64,000 nt of DNA from Bacteroidales bacterium UBA4070 (GTDB lineage: Bacteria > Bacteroidota > Bacteroidia > Bacteroidales > VadinHA17): positions 28,692-92,691 of the forward strand of contig DFYY01000008.1 of NCBI GenBank assembly GCA_002383485.1, written 5' to 3'. Position 1 is the first letter of the stretch. Each line of letters starts with the position of its first letter. A program made the translations under genes and the position numbers. The notes below the pieces were generated by a model. That model saw only the letters and a program-made list of their open reading frames with translations, did not search any database and had not been told where the DNA came from. Positions 1 to 10,100 of this stretch are shown here, in pieces.

Positions 1-1766
1 CCGGCATCCTTGATATTCTTCCATGCAACATCATGGAACTTCTTCGACCTGTTGGATGTGCCCATCCCGTCAATCTGAACCACAATGAAGCCCAGCTCGG
101 CAAGTGAGTTCATGTTTCCGTATGCAGGGCGGAATGTCTTCGGCACGAAGCTGCTGTGAGGACCGGCATAGATATTCTCAATCACCGGGTACTTGCGGGA
201 GGGATCAAAGTTGAGCGGTCGTATGATTATTCCCCAGATGTCTGTGACCCCGTCACGGCCTTTGGCAGTGAAGACTTCGGCATTCTGCCATCCTGTGGCA
301 CGGAGGTCAGTGATGTCAGCCTCAGCAAGCTTCATCATTTCACTGCCGTCTGCGCTGCTGAGGATTACCGACACGGGAGGCATGTCAACCCTTGACCAGG
401 TATCAACGAAGTACTTTCCGTCAGCCGAAAAGAGTGCCTCATGATTTCCGTCGGCAGGAGTCAGGTGCGTGAGTCCCGTTCCATCAAACCCGATGCGGTA
501 ATAATGGATGAGATAAGGGTCACCCTGCTCGCGGCCCGATGCCCTGAAGAGAATACTCCGCCCCTTTTCATCAACGCTGACAACGCCTCTGACGACCCAT
601 TCTCCGCTGGTGACCTGGTTCTTAACCTTCCCGGTTGCACCGTCATACAGCCAGAGGTGGTTCCATCCGTCACGCTCCGATGCCCAGATGATCTCACCGG
701 TACTTTTTACATCGTACCTGTATTTCTTCCCGCTGTAATCAATGAAGGTGGGCGACTGTTCGTCAATAACCACGCTCATTTTGCCGGTTGAGGCATCGAT
801 CCGCATCACCCTGTATACCTGGTGCCCGCGCTTGTTGTATTCAAATGTCAGCGAGCTGCCCAGTGAATCCCACCGGAAATTGTCCACACTGTACTGGTTT
901 GGTATCATTGTCTCTTCCACAACTATGTGCTTCCTGGCGGTCACATCAAATATCTGCGGGAATCTCTGCGGTACGGCATCACCCGGCTTGGTGTACTCGT
1001 ACGTGTAGTATTTTGGTTGAACCTGGTCTTCCGGTGATGATTCAACATAGCTGATCATATGCTTTTCTGCAGGGATGACCAGGTATGCCATTATCTTCCT
1101 TGAATCAGGCGACCATTCCACGGAGGCAGAATAGTACTTGCCGATACCGCCGTCATAGCTTAGCCTGTATTCCTTCTTCTCCTTCAGGTCTCTGACCCAC
1201 AGGTTGTAATCGCGCACGAAAGCCGTCATCTTTTTGTCCGGCGAGGTGTCAGGTCTTCCTGCTGACTCGTCGCGGAATCCCCACGGCCACCTGTTGCCGT
1301 CACCTCCCCATGCGAAGGGCCGCCTGGCCTCTCGCTCTTTTGTAACTGTATATTTCTTAAAGTCGCATTTGTAAACCGAGCCTGAATACTCAAATGTCAT
1401 CGTTTTGAGATCGTCAGACATTTCGATGTTCCTAACCGGAATATCCTCAGCCTTGACTGTATCACCGGTGACCTTGCCCAGCGCATAAGCCAGCTTTACT
1501 GCGTCAAATGCCTTTCTCGTAGTCTTCTTTGCCGGGTCAGCCAGGATGAATTCCTTTCCTGAAGCGCTCCTGTCTTCAAAGATCAGGAGGTTACTCTTGC
1601 CAACCCATGCGGGTCTGATGTCACTGTGCCATACCTTGCCTGAAAGCTGCCTGTCAAGGCTTTTCGCTCTTTCGTAATCCTTTTCGGTACCCTGCGCGCA
1701 TACTGTTGTGCTGGCCGCAGCGGCAAGCAGGAAAGAAAATAAAACCTGAGAAAATGCTCTGTTCAT
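1..1766 (-). CDS. S9 family peptidase, DPP-IV N-terminal type (partial, C-terminus off the left edge)
   Basis: About 588 residues are visible from the ATG at 1766; the gene runs off the window. It opens with a signal peptide (MNRAFSQVLFSFLLAAAAS..VCAQG), so the product is exported. The body reads as a DPP-IV beta-propeller with family phrases such as WGFRDES, DYNLWVRDL, DGWNHLWLYDG and HYYRIGFDG. It then enters the alpha/beta-hydrolase domain (YPVIENIYAGPHSSFVPK, VVQIDGMGTSNRSKKFHD). The nucleophile Ser, Asp and His of the triad lie beyond position 1, so activity cannot be judged here. In this family the enzyme removes di- or tripeptides from peptide N-termini in the periplasm. The family call is firm; the exact specificity is not. 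Confidence 0.9.
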   Translation of the reverse strand, partial: MNRAFSQVLFSFLLAAAASTTVCAQGTEKDYERAKSLDRQLSGKVWHSDIRPAWVGKSNLLIFEDRSASGKEFILADPAKKTTRKAFDAVKLAYALGKVTGDTVKAEDIPVRNIEMSDDLKTMTFEYSGSVYKCDFKKYTVTKEREARRPFAWGGDGNRWPWGFRDESAGRPDTSPDKKMTAFVRDYNLWVRDLKEKKEYRLSYDGGIGKYYSASVEWSPDSRKIMAYLVIPAEKHMISYVESSPEDQVQPKYYTYEYTKPGDAVPQRFPQIFDVTARKHIVVEETMIPNQYSVDNFRWDSLGSSLTFEYNKRGHQVYRVMRIDASTGKMSVVIDEQSPTFIDYSGKKYRYDVKSTGEIIWASERDGWNHLWLYDGATGKVKNQVTSGEWVVRGVVSVDEKGRSILFRASGREQGDPYLIHYYRIGFDGTGLTHLTPADGNHEALFSADGKYFVDTWSRVDMPPVSVILSSADGSEMMKLAEADITDLRATGWQNAEVFTAKGRDGVTDIWGIIIRPLNFDPSRKYPVIENIYAGPHSSFVPKTFRPAYGNMNSLAELGFIVVQIDGMGTSNRSKKFHDVAWKNIKDA

Positions 1767-1899
1767 TGCCAGACTGTTTTAATTTTATGCATAGTTAAAA
1801 TAAATTGCGTGTATTTTGAACACTTTTTCAATGTTTTGTGGCTTAATTTGTCTTGCTTTCACATTTTTTAAGGAACGTTAACAACCCGGAGGATGGAGT

Positions 1900-1968
1900 A
1901 TGAAGATTGAAGGATGTATCGCCGAGCGACTTCGCAGGGCAGGCGTAAGGAGGGATCATGAATATTGA
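1900..1968 (+). other. Upstream 22-codon ORF: degenerate copy of the next gene's 5' end
   Basis: The ATG at 1900 follows a GGAGG-like stretch and opens a 22-codon frame whose product (MKIEGCIAERLRRAGVRR..) mirrors the N-terminus of the next protein (MNIEEYIAERLRKEGVRR). The two DNA copies are about 53 bases long and start 58 bases apart, so they are out of frame. The small ORF stops at 1966-1968, just past the real ATG at 1958. Its last repeat codons (GTAAGGAGG) form the Shine-Dalgarno of the main gene. It may be a leftover of a tandem duplication or a translated leader; the sequence alone does not decide. Confidence 0.6.
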
Positions 1969-3547
1969 AGAATATATTGCAGAGCGACTTCGGAAGGAGG
2001 GTGTAAGGAGATTTTTCGGGATACCCGGAGGTCCCTCAATACCTTACATGGAGGCCTTCAGGAAGACAGGCATAGAGTTCATCCTGACGAGTCACGAGGC
2101 GTCGGCAGCGGTGATGGCTGATGTGACGGCGCGACTGACCGGGGTGACGGGCGTGTGCCATGCAACTTTTGGTCCCGGAGCTGTCAACCTGGCTTCCGGT
2201 ACGGGAGGGGCATTGCTTGACCGTTCGCCGGTCCTGGCATTGACTTCGGAGATGCCGGATTCATGGCTGGGGAGGACGGCCCAGATGAACATAGACCACC
2301 AGGCGTTGTTCCATCCTCTCACCAAGGCAACCTTCAGGTTAAGCCAGGCAAATGCGGCTGAGGTTATCAGCCGCAGTCTTGAGCTGGCGAATGAGGAATA
2401 TCCGGGACCTGTTCACATCGGGTTGCCGTCTGATCTGGCGGGTACGGATGCCAGACCTTTCACCATTCTGACCGGAACGGGAACAGGAGCAGATGACAGT
2501 CAGCAGTCAGACTCCTTCGCGAAGGCTGCTGTTCTGATTGCTTCGTCAAAAAGAGCAGTTATAGCAGCAGGGCTGACAGCCATGCGAACCGGTGCAGGAG
2601 CGTCTCTCCTGAAGTTCCTCGATGATCACGGCGTACCTGTGGTTGTCACCCCCATGGCCAGGGGGATCATACCTGATGATCATCCCTGTTTTGCAGGTGT
2701 GCTTTTTCACGCTCTCAGTGACCGGCTGGAAAGACTTTTAAGTGAGGCTGACCTGGTAATCGGGTTGGGCTATGATCCGGTTGAGTACAACTATGAATCG
2801 TGGATTCCGGATGTTCCCCTGGTTCATTTCGACACACGGCCTCATGACCTGAGGATCAGGGGAGCGCTGGAGATCGTGTCCGCATCCGGCAGCTGGTTTG
2901 AGCACCTGGAATCTATGAAGGGATCTGCCGAAATGATGCGACTGGCCTATGAGATAAGGAGTGAGATGATCAGGGAGTTGCATGCCCGGGATACCGGTTT
3001 TGGTCCTGTTACGGCGTTGTCAGTGCTTAGGGAAGAGTTGCCGGCAGGCGCTGTTGTGACTGCCGATGTGGGGTCACATCTTCATCTTCTGGGTCAGTTC
3101 TGGGATGTGATGACCGGCAGGCTGATCATGACAAATGGCTGGTCGTCAATGGGTTTCGGCCTACCAGCCGCAGTGGCAGCAGCAATGGCAGGCGGCAGTG
3201 AGGCTGTTGTGTGTATCACCGGTGACGGAGGATTTCTGATGCATGCCGGAGAGATAATCACTGCCCGCAGGTATGGTCTGAAGGTCATCACCGTTGTGCT
3301 CAGTGACGGTGAGCTGAACCTGATTAAGGTGAAGCAGTCCTGGCGAGAGGTGAGTCCCTATGGCATACAGGTCTGTAACGGCCCGCTCTTCGGCGCCGGC
3401 AGTTTCTTAGGGGTTGATGTCATAAGGGTCACGGATGCAGGGGAGATGCGTACTGCCGTCCGAAAATCATTAAAATCCGGCAGCAGCACAATCATTGAGG
3501 CAGCAATAGACCCCTCTCAATACGGAGACCTGATTGTAAAAATCTGA
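1958..3547 (+). CDS. Thiamine-diphosphate-dependent enzyme, acetolactate synthase-like
   Basis: 529 residues with the three-part layout of the ThDP decarboxylase/carboligase family: N-terminal PYR domain with the activating glutamate in TSHEASAAVMAD (about residue 47), a middle domain, and a C-terminal PP domain with the ThDP/Mg motif GDGGFLMHAGE followed by LSDGELNLIKVKQ. Related enzymes act on 2-oxo acids (acetolactate synthase, sulfoacetaldehyde acetyltransferase, oxalyl-CoA decarboxylase types). No ilvN regulatory subunit or branched-chain gene lies beside it, so it is probably not the anabolic acetolactate synthase. The substrate cannot be named. The start at 1958 is supported by AAGGAGG seven bases upstream, inside the duplicated leader. 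Confidence 0.85.
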   Translation: MNIEEYIAERLRKEGVRRFFGIPGGPSIPYMEAFRKTGIEFILTSHEASAAVMADVTARLTGVTGVCHATFGPGAVNLASGTGGALLDRSPVLALTSEMPDSWLGRTAQMNIDHQALFHPLTKATFRLSQANAAEVISRSLELANEEYPGPVHIGLPSDLAGTDARPFTILTGTGTGADDSQQSDSFAKAAVLIASSKRAVIAAGLTAMRTGAGASLLKFLDDHGVPVVVTPMARGIIPDDHPCFAGVLFHALSDRLERLLSEADLVIGLGYDPVEYNYESWIPDVPLVHFDTRPHDLRIRGALEIVSASGSWFEHLESMKGSAEMMRLAYEIRSEMIRELHARDTGFGPVTALSVLREELPAGAVVTADVGSHLHLLGQFWDVMTGRLIMTNGWSSMGFGLPAAVAAAMAGGSEAVVCITGDGGFLMHAGEIITARRYGLKVITVVLSDGELNLIKVKQSWREVSPYGIQVCNGPLFGAGSFLGVDVIRVTDAGEMRTAVRKSLKSGSSTIIEAAIDPSQYGDLIVKI

Positions 3548-3554
3548 GCCAGAA

Positions 3555-3878
3555 CTATTCTTCTTCTTTCTTTGCGGCTGGCTTCTTTGCCTTTACAGCC
3601 GGTTTGGCAACCTTTTCGGTTACGGTACCGGGTTTTTTTTCTGTCTTTTTGGCGGCTGGTTTAGCCGGGCTTTTTGCGGGTGCTTTGGGCTTGGCGGTCT
3701 TAACCGGCTTCGCTGCTTTGGTTTCTGTATCTGCTGCTGTAACAGTCTTTTCAGCTGCCTTCACTGCCTTTTCAGGCATTGCTGCAACAAAACTCTTATT
3801 CGCCTTTCTCTTGCGGCGTACGCCAAAGGATCCTCTGATTATCTTTCCTCTTTTTGATTTCTTGTCACCTTTGCCCAT
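3555..3878 (-). CDS. Small ribosomal subunit protein Thx with a long Lys/Ala/Pro tail
   Basis: The first 30 residues (MGKGDKKSKRGKIIRGSFGV..) are a clear Thx/bTHX domain, the small basic peptide that sits in the head of the 30S subunit in Thermus and Bacteroidota. Starting at the ATG at 3878 gives 107 residues; a longer frame upstream has no Thx similarity and is ignored. After residue 35 the protein becomes a low-complexity tail built of AKP, AAKK and KPA words, resembling histone H1. Thx proteins are normally about 25 to 60 residues, so the tail is unusual. A Bacteroidetes-type -7 element on the minus strand (TACTTTTG, 3922-3929) lies about 45 bases upstream. Confidence 0.88.
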   Translation of the reverse strand: MGKGDKKSKRGKIIRGSFGVRRKRKANKSFVAAMPEKAVKAAEKTVTAADTETKAAKPVKTAKPKAPAKSPAKPAAKKTEKKPGTVTEKVAKPAVKAKKPAAKKEEE

Positions 3879-4020
3879 AATATATCTTAGTTTAATTGTG
3901 AACTCAAGATTGCACAAACAACAAAAGTAGTAAAAATTAGTACTTAGGCATGAATTTCTGTTAATAAATAAGAGTGCGGTGCGCGGTTCTGTTGTGAGTC
4001 GTTTTATTAAATTTGTTGTC

Positions 4021-5325
4021 ATGGCAACGAAGAAGCTGAAAATCTACGCTCCGGATGTCACCCCCCGGCTGGAGTACACAGCAGGAGTGATCTTTGATAC
4101 AGTTCTGGGCATCAGCTTTGAGTTAACAACTGACAGGCGGAAGATCGGAACAGGGCCTGCAATATTCTATTCTGAGGAGAAGGTAAAAGACCTGTTTGTG
4201 ATTCGCCCGTCAGGGCTCCTATCTGCCACCGGCTTCACGTTTCCGGAGCCGGAGGTCTCATTTCATGACGGAATGCCTGTGCTCTTTGCAGGTGATGACG
4301 GAAGCATTCCGTTTGATTTGTTCTCGGCAGTTTTCTACATGCTTTCAAGGTACGAGGAGTATCGTCCTTTTTCACCTGATGCTCATGGCAGGTTCCAGGG
4401 ATCCGGATCGCTTGCCGGGCGAAACGGTTTTTCGCGCAAACCGGTTGTTGAGATATGGGCAAGATATCTTGCGGGTGAGTTGGTAAAGCGATATCCGGTG
4501 CTGACGATAAGGCACAATGAGTACAACTCTCTGGTGACACTGGACGTGGACCAGCCATTTGCCTATCGAAGCCGTGGGTTCCTGCGCAGTATGGGAGGGC
4601 TGGTCCGTGGACTGGCAGGCACCGGTGCCAGGCCTGCCGAAAGGATTAAGACCATGACAGGAAGCAAGGATGATCCTTATGACAGTTTCGGATGGATTGA
4701 GGAGCAGCTGCGAAATGCCGGCAGCGATGCACTCTTTTTCTTCCCGACGGGTGATCAGGGTGAGTATGATCACAATCCTCCTTACCGCGATCATGATTAC
4801 GGGAAGATAATCAGGAAATATGACACCCTTTTCGGCAGCGGTGTACACCCTTCATATCGCTCTGCGGGAAGGATAAAGACGCTTAAAACGGAGGTGGAGC
4901 GTTACAGAACCATTACAGGCCACTTGCCAGAAAAGGCCCGGCAACACTGGCTGCTGCTGAGAATGCCGGAGACCTACCAGGCCTGGGAGGAGGCCGGGAT
5001 AAGCCATGACTACACAATGGGATTCAATGATAAGCCAGGTTTCAGGGCAGGCATCGCCAGGCCGTTCCCGTTCTATGATCTTGCCAGGGAAAAGAGATCC
5101 GGTATCACCGTTATACCCTTTCAGGTGATGGATGGCACTCTGAGACAGTACATGAATCTTGATCCAGACAGTGCCATCGGGGTCATTGATGAGCTTATTA
5201 CGGCCACAAGGAAGGTTGGAGGGCTGTTTGTATCCATATGGCACAATACTTCCCTGAACGAAGGCAACGGATGGGAGGGATGGAGACGGGTTTTTCTGGA
5301 AATGCTCTCAATGCAGAAGGCATGA
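4021..5325 (+). CDS. Polysaccharide-deacetylase-like protein (DUF7033 type)
   Basis: 434 residues from the ATG at 4021. An in-frame start at 3979 exists, but a -7 box (TAAATTTG, 4008-4015) directly before 4021 argues for the later one and for a very short or absent leader. The N-terminal half resembles the DUF7033 region that precedes deacetylase domains in Bacteroidota. The C-terminal half carries deacetylase-like elements: SLVTLDVDQPF, DALFFFPTGDQGEYDHNPPY, the HPSYRS motif, and a distal SIWHNTSL. There is no signal peptide, so it is likely cytoplasmic. It overlaps the next gene by ATGA, so the pair is co-translated. The role, perhaps in surface-glycan chemistry, is inferred. Confidence 0.7.
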   Translation: MATKKLKIYAPDVTPRLEYTAGVIFDTVLGISFELTTDRRKIGTGPAIFYSEEKVKDLFVIRPSGLLSATGFTFPEPEVSFHDGMPVLFAGDDGSIPFDLFSAVFYMLSRYEEYRPFSPDAHGRFQGSGSLAGRNGFSRKPVVEIWARYLAGELVKRYPVLTIRHNEYNSLVTLDVDQPFAYRSRGFLRSMGGLVRGLAGTGARPAERIKTMTGSKDDPYDSFGWIEEQLRNAGSDALFFFPTGDQGEYDHNPPYRDHDYGKIIRKYDTLFGSGVHPSYRSAGRIKTLKTEVERYRTITGHLPEKARQHWLLLRMPETYQAWEEAGISHDYTMGFNDKPGFRAGIARPFPFYDLAREKRSGITVIPFQVMDGTLRQYMNLDPDSAIGVIDELITATRKVGGLFVSIWHNTSLNEGNGWEGWRRVFLEMLSMQKA

Positions 5326-6227
5326 TCAACTATCTCAGGAATCAGGAGATAGACCGTAACAAGTGGGACGGGTGCCTGCAGGATATACCGTCAGGCAGGC
5401 CGTATCCCTGGTCATGGTATCTTGATATCATGTCGCCAGGCTGGGATGCGCTTGTTGATGACGATTACCTGTCTGTGTTTCCTCTTCCCTGTAAAAGGAA
5501 ATTCGGATTAAGTTACATTGCCACGCCGGTCTTTTTGCAGCAACTGGGGCTCTTCACGCCTGACGGTGACCGGGAGAGGATTGCAGCAGAATTTGTCTCA
5601 TTCATTCCTGAGCTGTACAGACTGACGGACCTGTGCATCGGGCAGGAGGTGCAGGTGCCGGGATACACCCTGACGCCCAGGTACAATTATGAGATGAAAC
5701 TGGACAAACCTTACGGGGAGATGTGGCTTGGCTACATGAGCGACTGCCGCAGAAACATCAATATTGCACGCCGTTACCCACAGGAAATTGTTGAAGATGT
5801 AAAGCCTGCGGAGATCATCAGCCTGTTCAGAAACAATACCGCGTCGAGGGCGGGAACAATCAGGAACAGCAGTTACAGGAGGCTTCACGGGCTGATGGAT
5901 CATTGCACCGGCAACGGCACCGGGAGACTTCTCGGAGTCAGGTCACCCAAAGGAAAACTGCTCTGGGGCATGTTTGTTATTGAGATGCAGGGGCGGACCA
6001 CCATGCTCTTCACCGCGGGCAGCCGGAAGAGCCGCGAATTGAGAACATCTTACCTCGTCATTGACCACCTGATTAAATCCTACGCCGGAACAGGTCAGAT
6101 TCTTGATTTTGCAGGATCAACCGTACTTTCAATTGCCCTCTTCATGCGATCATTCGGGTCTGTGAGAACCACATACTGGCGTCTCTACCGTAACACCCTC
6201 CCCTGGCCTGTAAGGGTTTTTAAATAA
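5322..6227 (+). CDS. FemAB/GNAT-like hypothetical protein
   Basis: 301 residues from the ATG at 5322, whose ATGA overlaps the stop of the gene before. The protein has no signal peptide. Elements such as WLGYMSDCRRNINIARR, LRTSYLVIDHLIKSYAG and ILDFAGSTVLSIALFMRSFG resemble the acetyltransferase fold of FemAB-type proteins, in which the last segment (DFAGS..I..F..SFG) is typical. Function is unknown; translational coupling to a deacetylase-like protein suggests the two modify the same molecule. The gene ends at 6227 and the convergent ftsE stop begins at 6228, with no bases between them. Confidence 0.65.
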   Translation: MINYLRNQEIDRNKWDGCLQDIPSGRPYPWSWYLDIMSPGWDALVDDDYLSVFPLPCKRKFGLSYIATPVFLQQLGLFTPDGDRERIAAEFVSFIPELYRLTDLCIGQEVQVPGYTLTPRYNYEMKLDKPYGEMWLGYMSDCRRNINIARRYPQEIVEDVKPAEIISLFRNNTASRAGTIRNSSYRRLHGLMDHCTGNGTGRLLGVRSPKGKLLWGMFVIEMQGRTTMLFTAGSRKSRELRTSYLVIDHLIKSYAGTGQILDFAGSTVLSIALFMRSFGSVRTTYWRLYRNTLPWPVRVFK

Positions 6228-6944
6228 TCAGAAGAGCAGTTCTATGACCTGGTCACCTGTGTCAGACTCGGTAAGTTTTCCGTTTTCACAGCGGAGTGTT
6301 CTTTCCGGAAATTTCTTTACCAGGGAGTGTTTGTGGGTTGACATTATAACCGCCCTGCCGGTATTGCTGATGTTTTTCAGGAGTATATGAATCTCTTCGG
6401 ATGTTTCCGGATCGAGATTGCCAGTGGGTTCGTCAGCCAGGATTATCTCCGGATCGTTGAGCAGTGCGCGTGCAATGACAACCCTTTGCTGTTCGCCTCC
6501 AGAGAGCTGGTGTGGCATCTTAAAGCCCTTGTTCTGCAGTCCAACCTTGCCCAGAACCTCTGTGATCCGTTCTTCGATGGCTATTTTGCTGTTCCATCCT
6601 GTAGCACGCAGTGCAAACTCCAGGTTGTCATACACTGATCTGTCTGTCAGCAGTTGAAAGTCCTGAAAGACAATCCCCAGTTTTCTTCTCAGCAGCGGAA
6701 TTTCCCTCTTTTTGAGTTTACGCAGGTTGAATCCCGCCACCCGGCCTTCGCCGTCTGTCAGTGGCAACTGGGCATTGAGAGTACGTATAAGTGAAGTTTT
6801 ACCGCTGCCAACCCTGCCGACGAGGTATACAAATTCACCCTTGTCTACCTTCAGGTTAACGTCTGAGAGCACCATATGATCCTGCTGCATGATCGTGCAA
6901 CCTTTCAGTTCAATTATCGTATCTACAGGTGTGTGCTCTTCCAT
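6228..6944 (-). CDS. ftsE: Cell division ATP-binding protein FtsE
   Basis: 238 residues from the ATG at 6944; a 13-residue upstream extension in frame is poorly conserved in style and was dropped. ABC ATPase landmarks are present in order: Walker A GRVGSGKT (43-50), Q-loop VFQDFQ (about 92-97), signature LSGGEQQ (147-153), Walker B IILADEP (167-173) and the switch histidine in STHKH. FtsE pairs with the membrane protein FtsX to control peptidoglycan hydrolases during division. No ftsX is adjacent here, as is common in Bacteroidota. A lone ABC ATPase could belong to another exporter, but this short form with a divergent C-terminus is the usual Bacteroidota FtsE. Confidence 0.85.
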   Translation of the reverse strand: MEEHTPVDTIIELKGCTIMQQDHMVLSDVNLKVDKGEFVYLVGRVGSGKTSLIRTLNAQLPLTDGEGRVAGFNLRKLKKREIPLLRRKLGIVFQDFQLLTDRSVYDNLEFALRATGWNSKIAIEERITEVLGKVGLQNKGFKMPHQLSGGEQQRVVIARALLNDPEIILADEPTGNLDPETSEEIHILLKNISNTGRAVIMSTHKHSLVKKFPERTLRCENGKLTESDTGDQVIELLF

Positions 6945-7169
6945 CCGGAACGGTTTTTGTGCAAAATAAAAAAGAATTAACAATCAGTGGCATATATGTT
7001 GATAAAATGAGGAGTCAGGAAATTTTCCGGAGGTATTATAATTGTATTTTTACCGTGGACAAAAATACGCCGGAAAAAGGGGCGCAATAGTTTGTCAATA
7101 AGTTAATTAGCCGCAGGAGAAACCTGCCGGCATGTTTCTGTCCGGAGTGGATCATGAAAGGATAAAGTT

Positions 7170-10100
7170 ATGAACAGGAAGATATTGATGATATTGATGG
7201 TCTCACTTATTGCAGCAGGAGTTGCAGTGAGGGGGCAGGTCTCTTTTTCGGGGGAGGAGATGACTTCGTTGCTGAACAATGGTTATGAGATGTTTGGAAA
7301 GGCAAAGTATGCTGCTGCCGTCACCCTGTTTGACAAATGGCTGGAAGCAGATAAAGAGGGGAACAAGCTTAAACGTGCTGATGCCGAATATCATGCTGCG
7401 CTGGCATCGATGATGCTTATGAGCCCTGACGCGGAATTCAGGATGCAAAGGTTCATCACCGGCAACAGCGAGAGTCCGATGCTTAACCGGGCCAGGTTTG
7501 AATCAGGGCGATACTGTTACCAGCAGCGTAATTATTCCTGCGCTGTTGAATGGTTTGAACAGACTGATCGTAACATGCTTTCAGACAAGGAGTATCCGGA
7601 GTATCTGTTCAAGCTGGGCTATTCTCACTACCGGAGGGGTGACACCAGGCGGGCCCAGATGCTCTTTGGCGAGCTTATTGACACCGAAACCGACTTCACA
7701 TCTCCCTCAATTTATTATTACTCCGCCATCGCGTATGAGAACGGTTACTACAGCACTGCTCTCGAGGGATTTGAGAAGCTGAAGGGGGATGAGACTTTTG
7801 GGAGCATTGTTCCCTTTTACATAACCCAGATCTACTACATCGACAAGAACTATGAAGGGATACTGGAGATGGCTCCGTCACTTATTGATCAGGCAGGCAA
7901 GACCAGGGAGACGGAACTCTACCGTTTTATAGGTGATGCACATTTCCAGAAGGGAAACTACACCGAGGCGATACCCTACCTGGAAAAGTTCATAAAAGGG
8001 ACGAAGCTGAGCAACAGAAACGACAAGTATGAGCTGGCTTTCAGTTACTATCAGACAGGTGCCATAGATCAGGCCACGAAGCTCTTCAACGAGGTGGTGG
8101 GCAAGAGTGACATTCTTACCCAGAATGCCTATTTCATGCTCGGTTCATGTTATCTCAGGGCGGAAGACAAGAAGAAGGCACAGATGGCTTTTTCTGCTGC
8201 GGCAGGCATGACTCATGATCCCGGAGTTCAGGAGGAAGCCCTCTTCAACTTTGCAAAACTGGCCTATGAGAACTCATACGCACCCTTCGGAGAGGGGATA
8301 GATGCGCTCCACAACTACATACAGAGATACCCGGATTCAGAAAACGTGTCAGAGGCATATGACTATCTCATCTCGGCATACATGAGGCTAAGGAACTACC
8401 AGGCGGCGCTGAATTCGCTGGAGAAGATCAGCAGCAAGGACAACCGGCTGCGTGAGGCTTACCAGAAAGTCACCTATTACCGGGGAGTGGAGCAGTTCCG
8501 CAACAAGCAATATGCCGATGCCGTTGCAATGTTTGATAAATCATTGTTATACAAGGAAATGAACGCAGAACTGATGGCGCAGGCACTCTACTGGAGAGCT
8601 GAGTCAAACTATCGTCTTGGAAGGAACGATGCGGCAGTCAGTGACTGGGAAAGTTTCCGGAAACTTCCCGGCGCCTCCGCGATGCCGGAGTATGAACTGA
8701 TAGATTACAACCTGGGATACGTATGGTACAATGCAGGTGATTATGCGAAGGCCCTTCAGCATTTCACCGCTTTCAACAACAGGGTTGATGCACAGGCCAG
8801 GCCGGAGACAGCGGTTGACGATCGTAACCGGATTGCTGACTGTTACTATATCAGGGCTGATTACTCCTCGGCGATCGCCTATTATGACAAGGTGATTGAC
8901 TACGGGAAGCTTGATGCAGACTATGCAATGTTTCAAAAAGGGTTTGCCCAGGGGCTCAGCAATGATAACCAGGCCAAGATAGCCACCCTTACCGGGCTCA
9001 TCAATAAGTATCCGAAATCGGCTTACGTTCCAAATGCCCTTTTTGAGAGGGGAAGGGCCTATGTTGCCGTGAATCAGCCTACACGCGGCGAGGCTGACTT
9101 CACTAATATCATAGCCTGGTACACCAGCAGCCAGTTCGTGCCTCCTGCCATGGTCCAGCTCGGCCTGATATACTACAATGCCGGCGATAATACAAAGGCC
9201 TTAGACCAGTTCAAGAAGGTTATCGAAAATTACAGGAACACCCCTGAGGCACGGAATGCCGTCAATGGTCTTAAGAATGCCTATACCGACATGGATGATG
9301 TCGAAGCCTACTTCGCCTACATGAAGAATATTGAGGGGTTGGGTGATATTGAGGTCACCACGCGCGACTCCATGACATACATTGCCGGGGAGAACCAGTA
9401 TATCAAGGGCAACTGTGACCGGTCATCCGAGATTTTCCGGAATTACCTGAAGGAGTTTCCCTCAGGCAGTTTTGCCACCAATGCCAGGTTCTACCTTGCC
9501 GATTGTCTGAACAGATCAGGCAAGGCTGACGAAGCGCTGGATCTGTATCTTAAGGTCATCAGTGTTGGTAACAATCAGTTTATGGAACAGTCGTTGCTGG
9601 GAGCAGCCTCGATTACATACGGCAAGGCTGATTACCGAGGGGCCTGGACGCTCTACGAGCGGCTGGGCCGGGAGGCCACCAATCCTTCCAACCTTCTCTT
9701 CGCCTGGCTTGGAATGATGCGTTCCGCCTCTGCACTGGAGGATGATGAGAAGGTAATAGCATCGGCAGAGCTGGTGCTTGGTTCCGAAAAGCTGACAGAG
9801 GAGCTGGCACGTGAAGCCACCTTCCTTACGGCAAAAGCCAACCAGCGACTTGGTGACAATGCCGATGCCCTTGATGATTACCGCAGGGTAGCACAAGAAG
9901 TTGCAACCGCATTCGGTGCGGAGGCTAAATACCGTGTCGCAGAACTGCTTTGGATTTCTGGTGATATCGACGGTTCCGAGAAGGAAGCCAACCAGTTTGT
10001 TGACATGAGTTCGCCGCATGCTTACTGGACGGGAAAAACTTTCCTCCTGCTGTCTGACATTGCGCTTAAGAAAGGTGATACTTTCCAGGCTAAAGCAACA

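Noticed and set aside
1..1054. Several plus-strand frames of 79-116 codons
   Set aside because: They are shadows of the minus-strand S9 peptidase, which has a continuous frame and clear motifs.
3604..3930. 108-codon plus-strand frame with a hydrophobic product
   Set aside because: It is the antisense of the Thx Lys/Ala tail, which always reads as hydrophobic residues in reverse.
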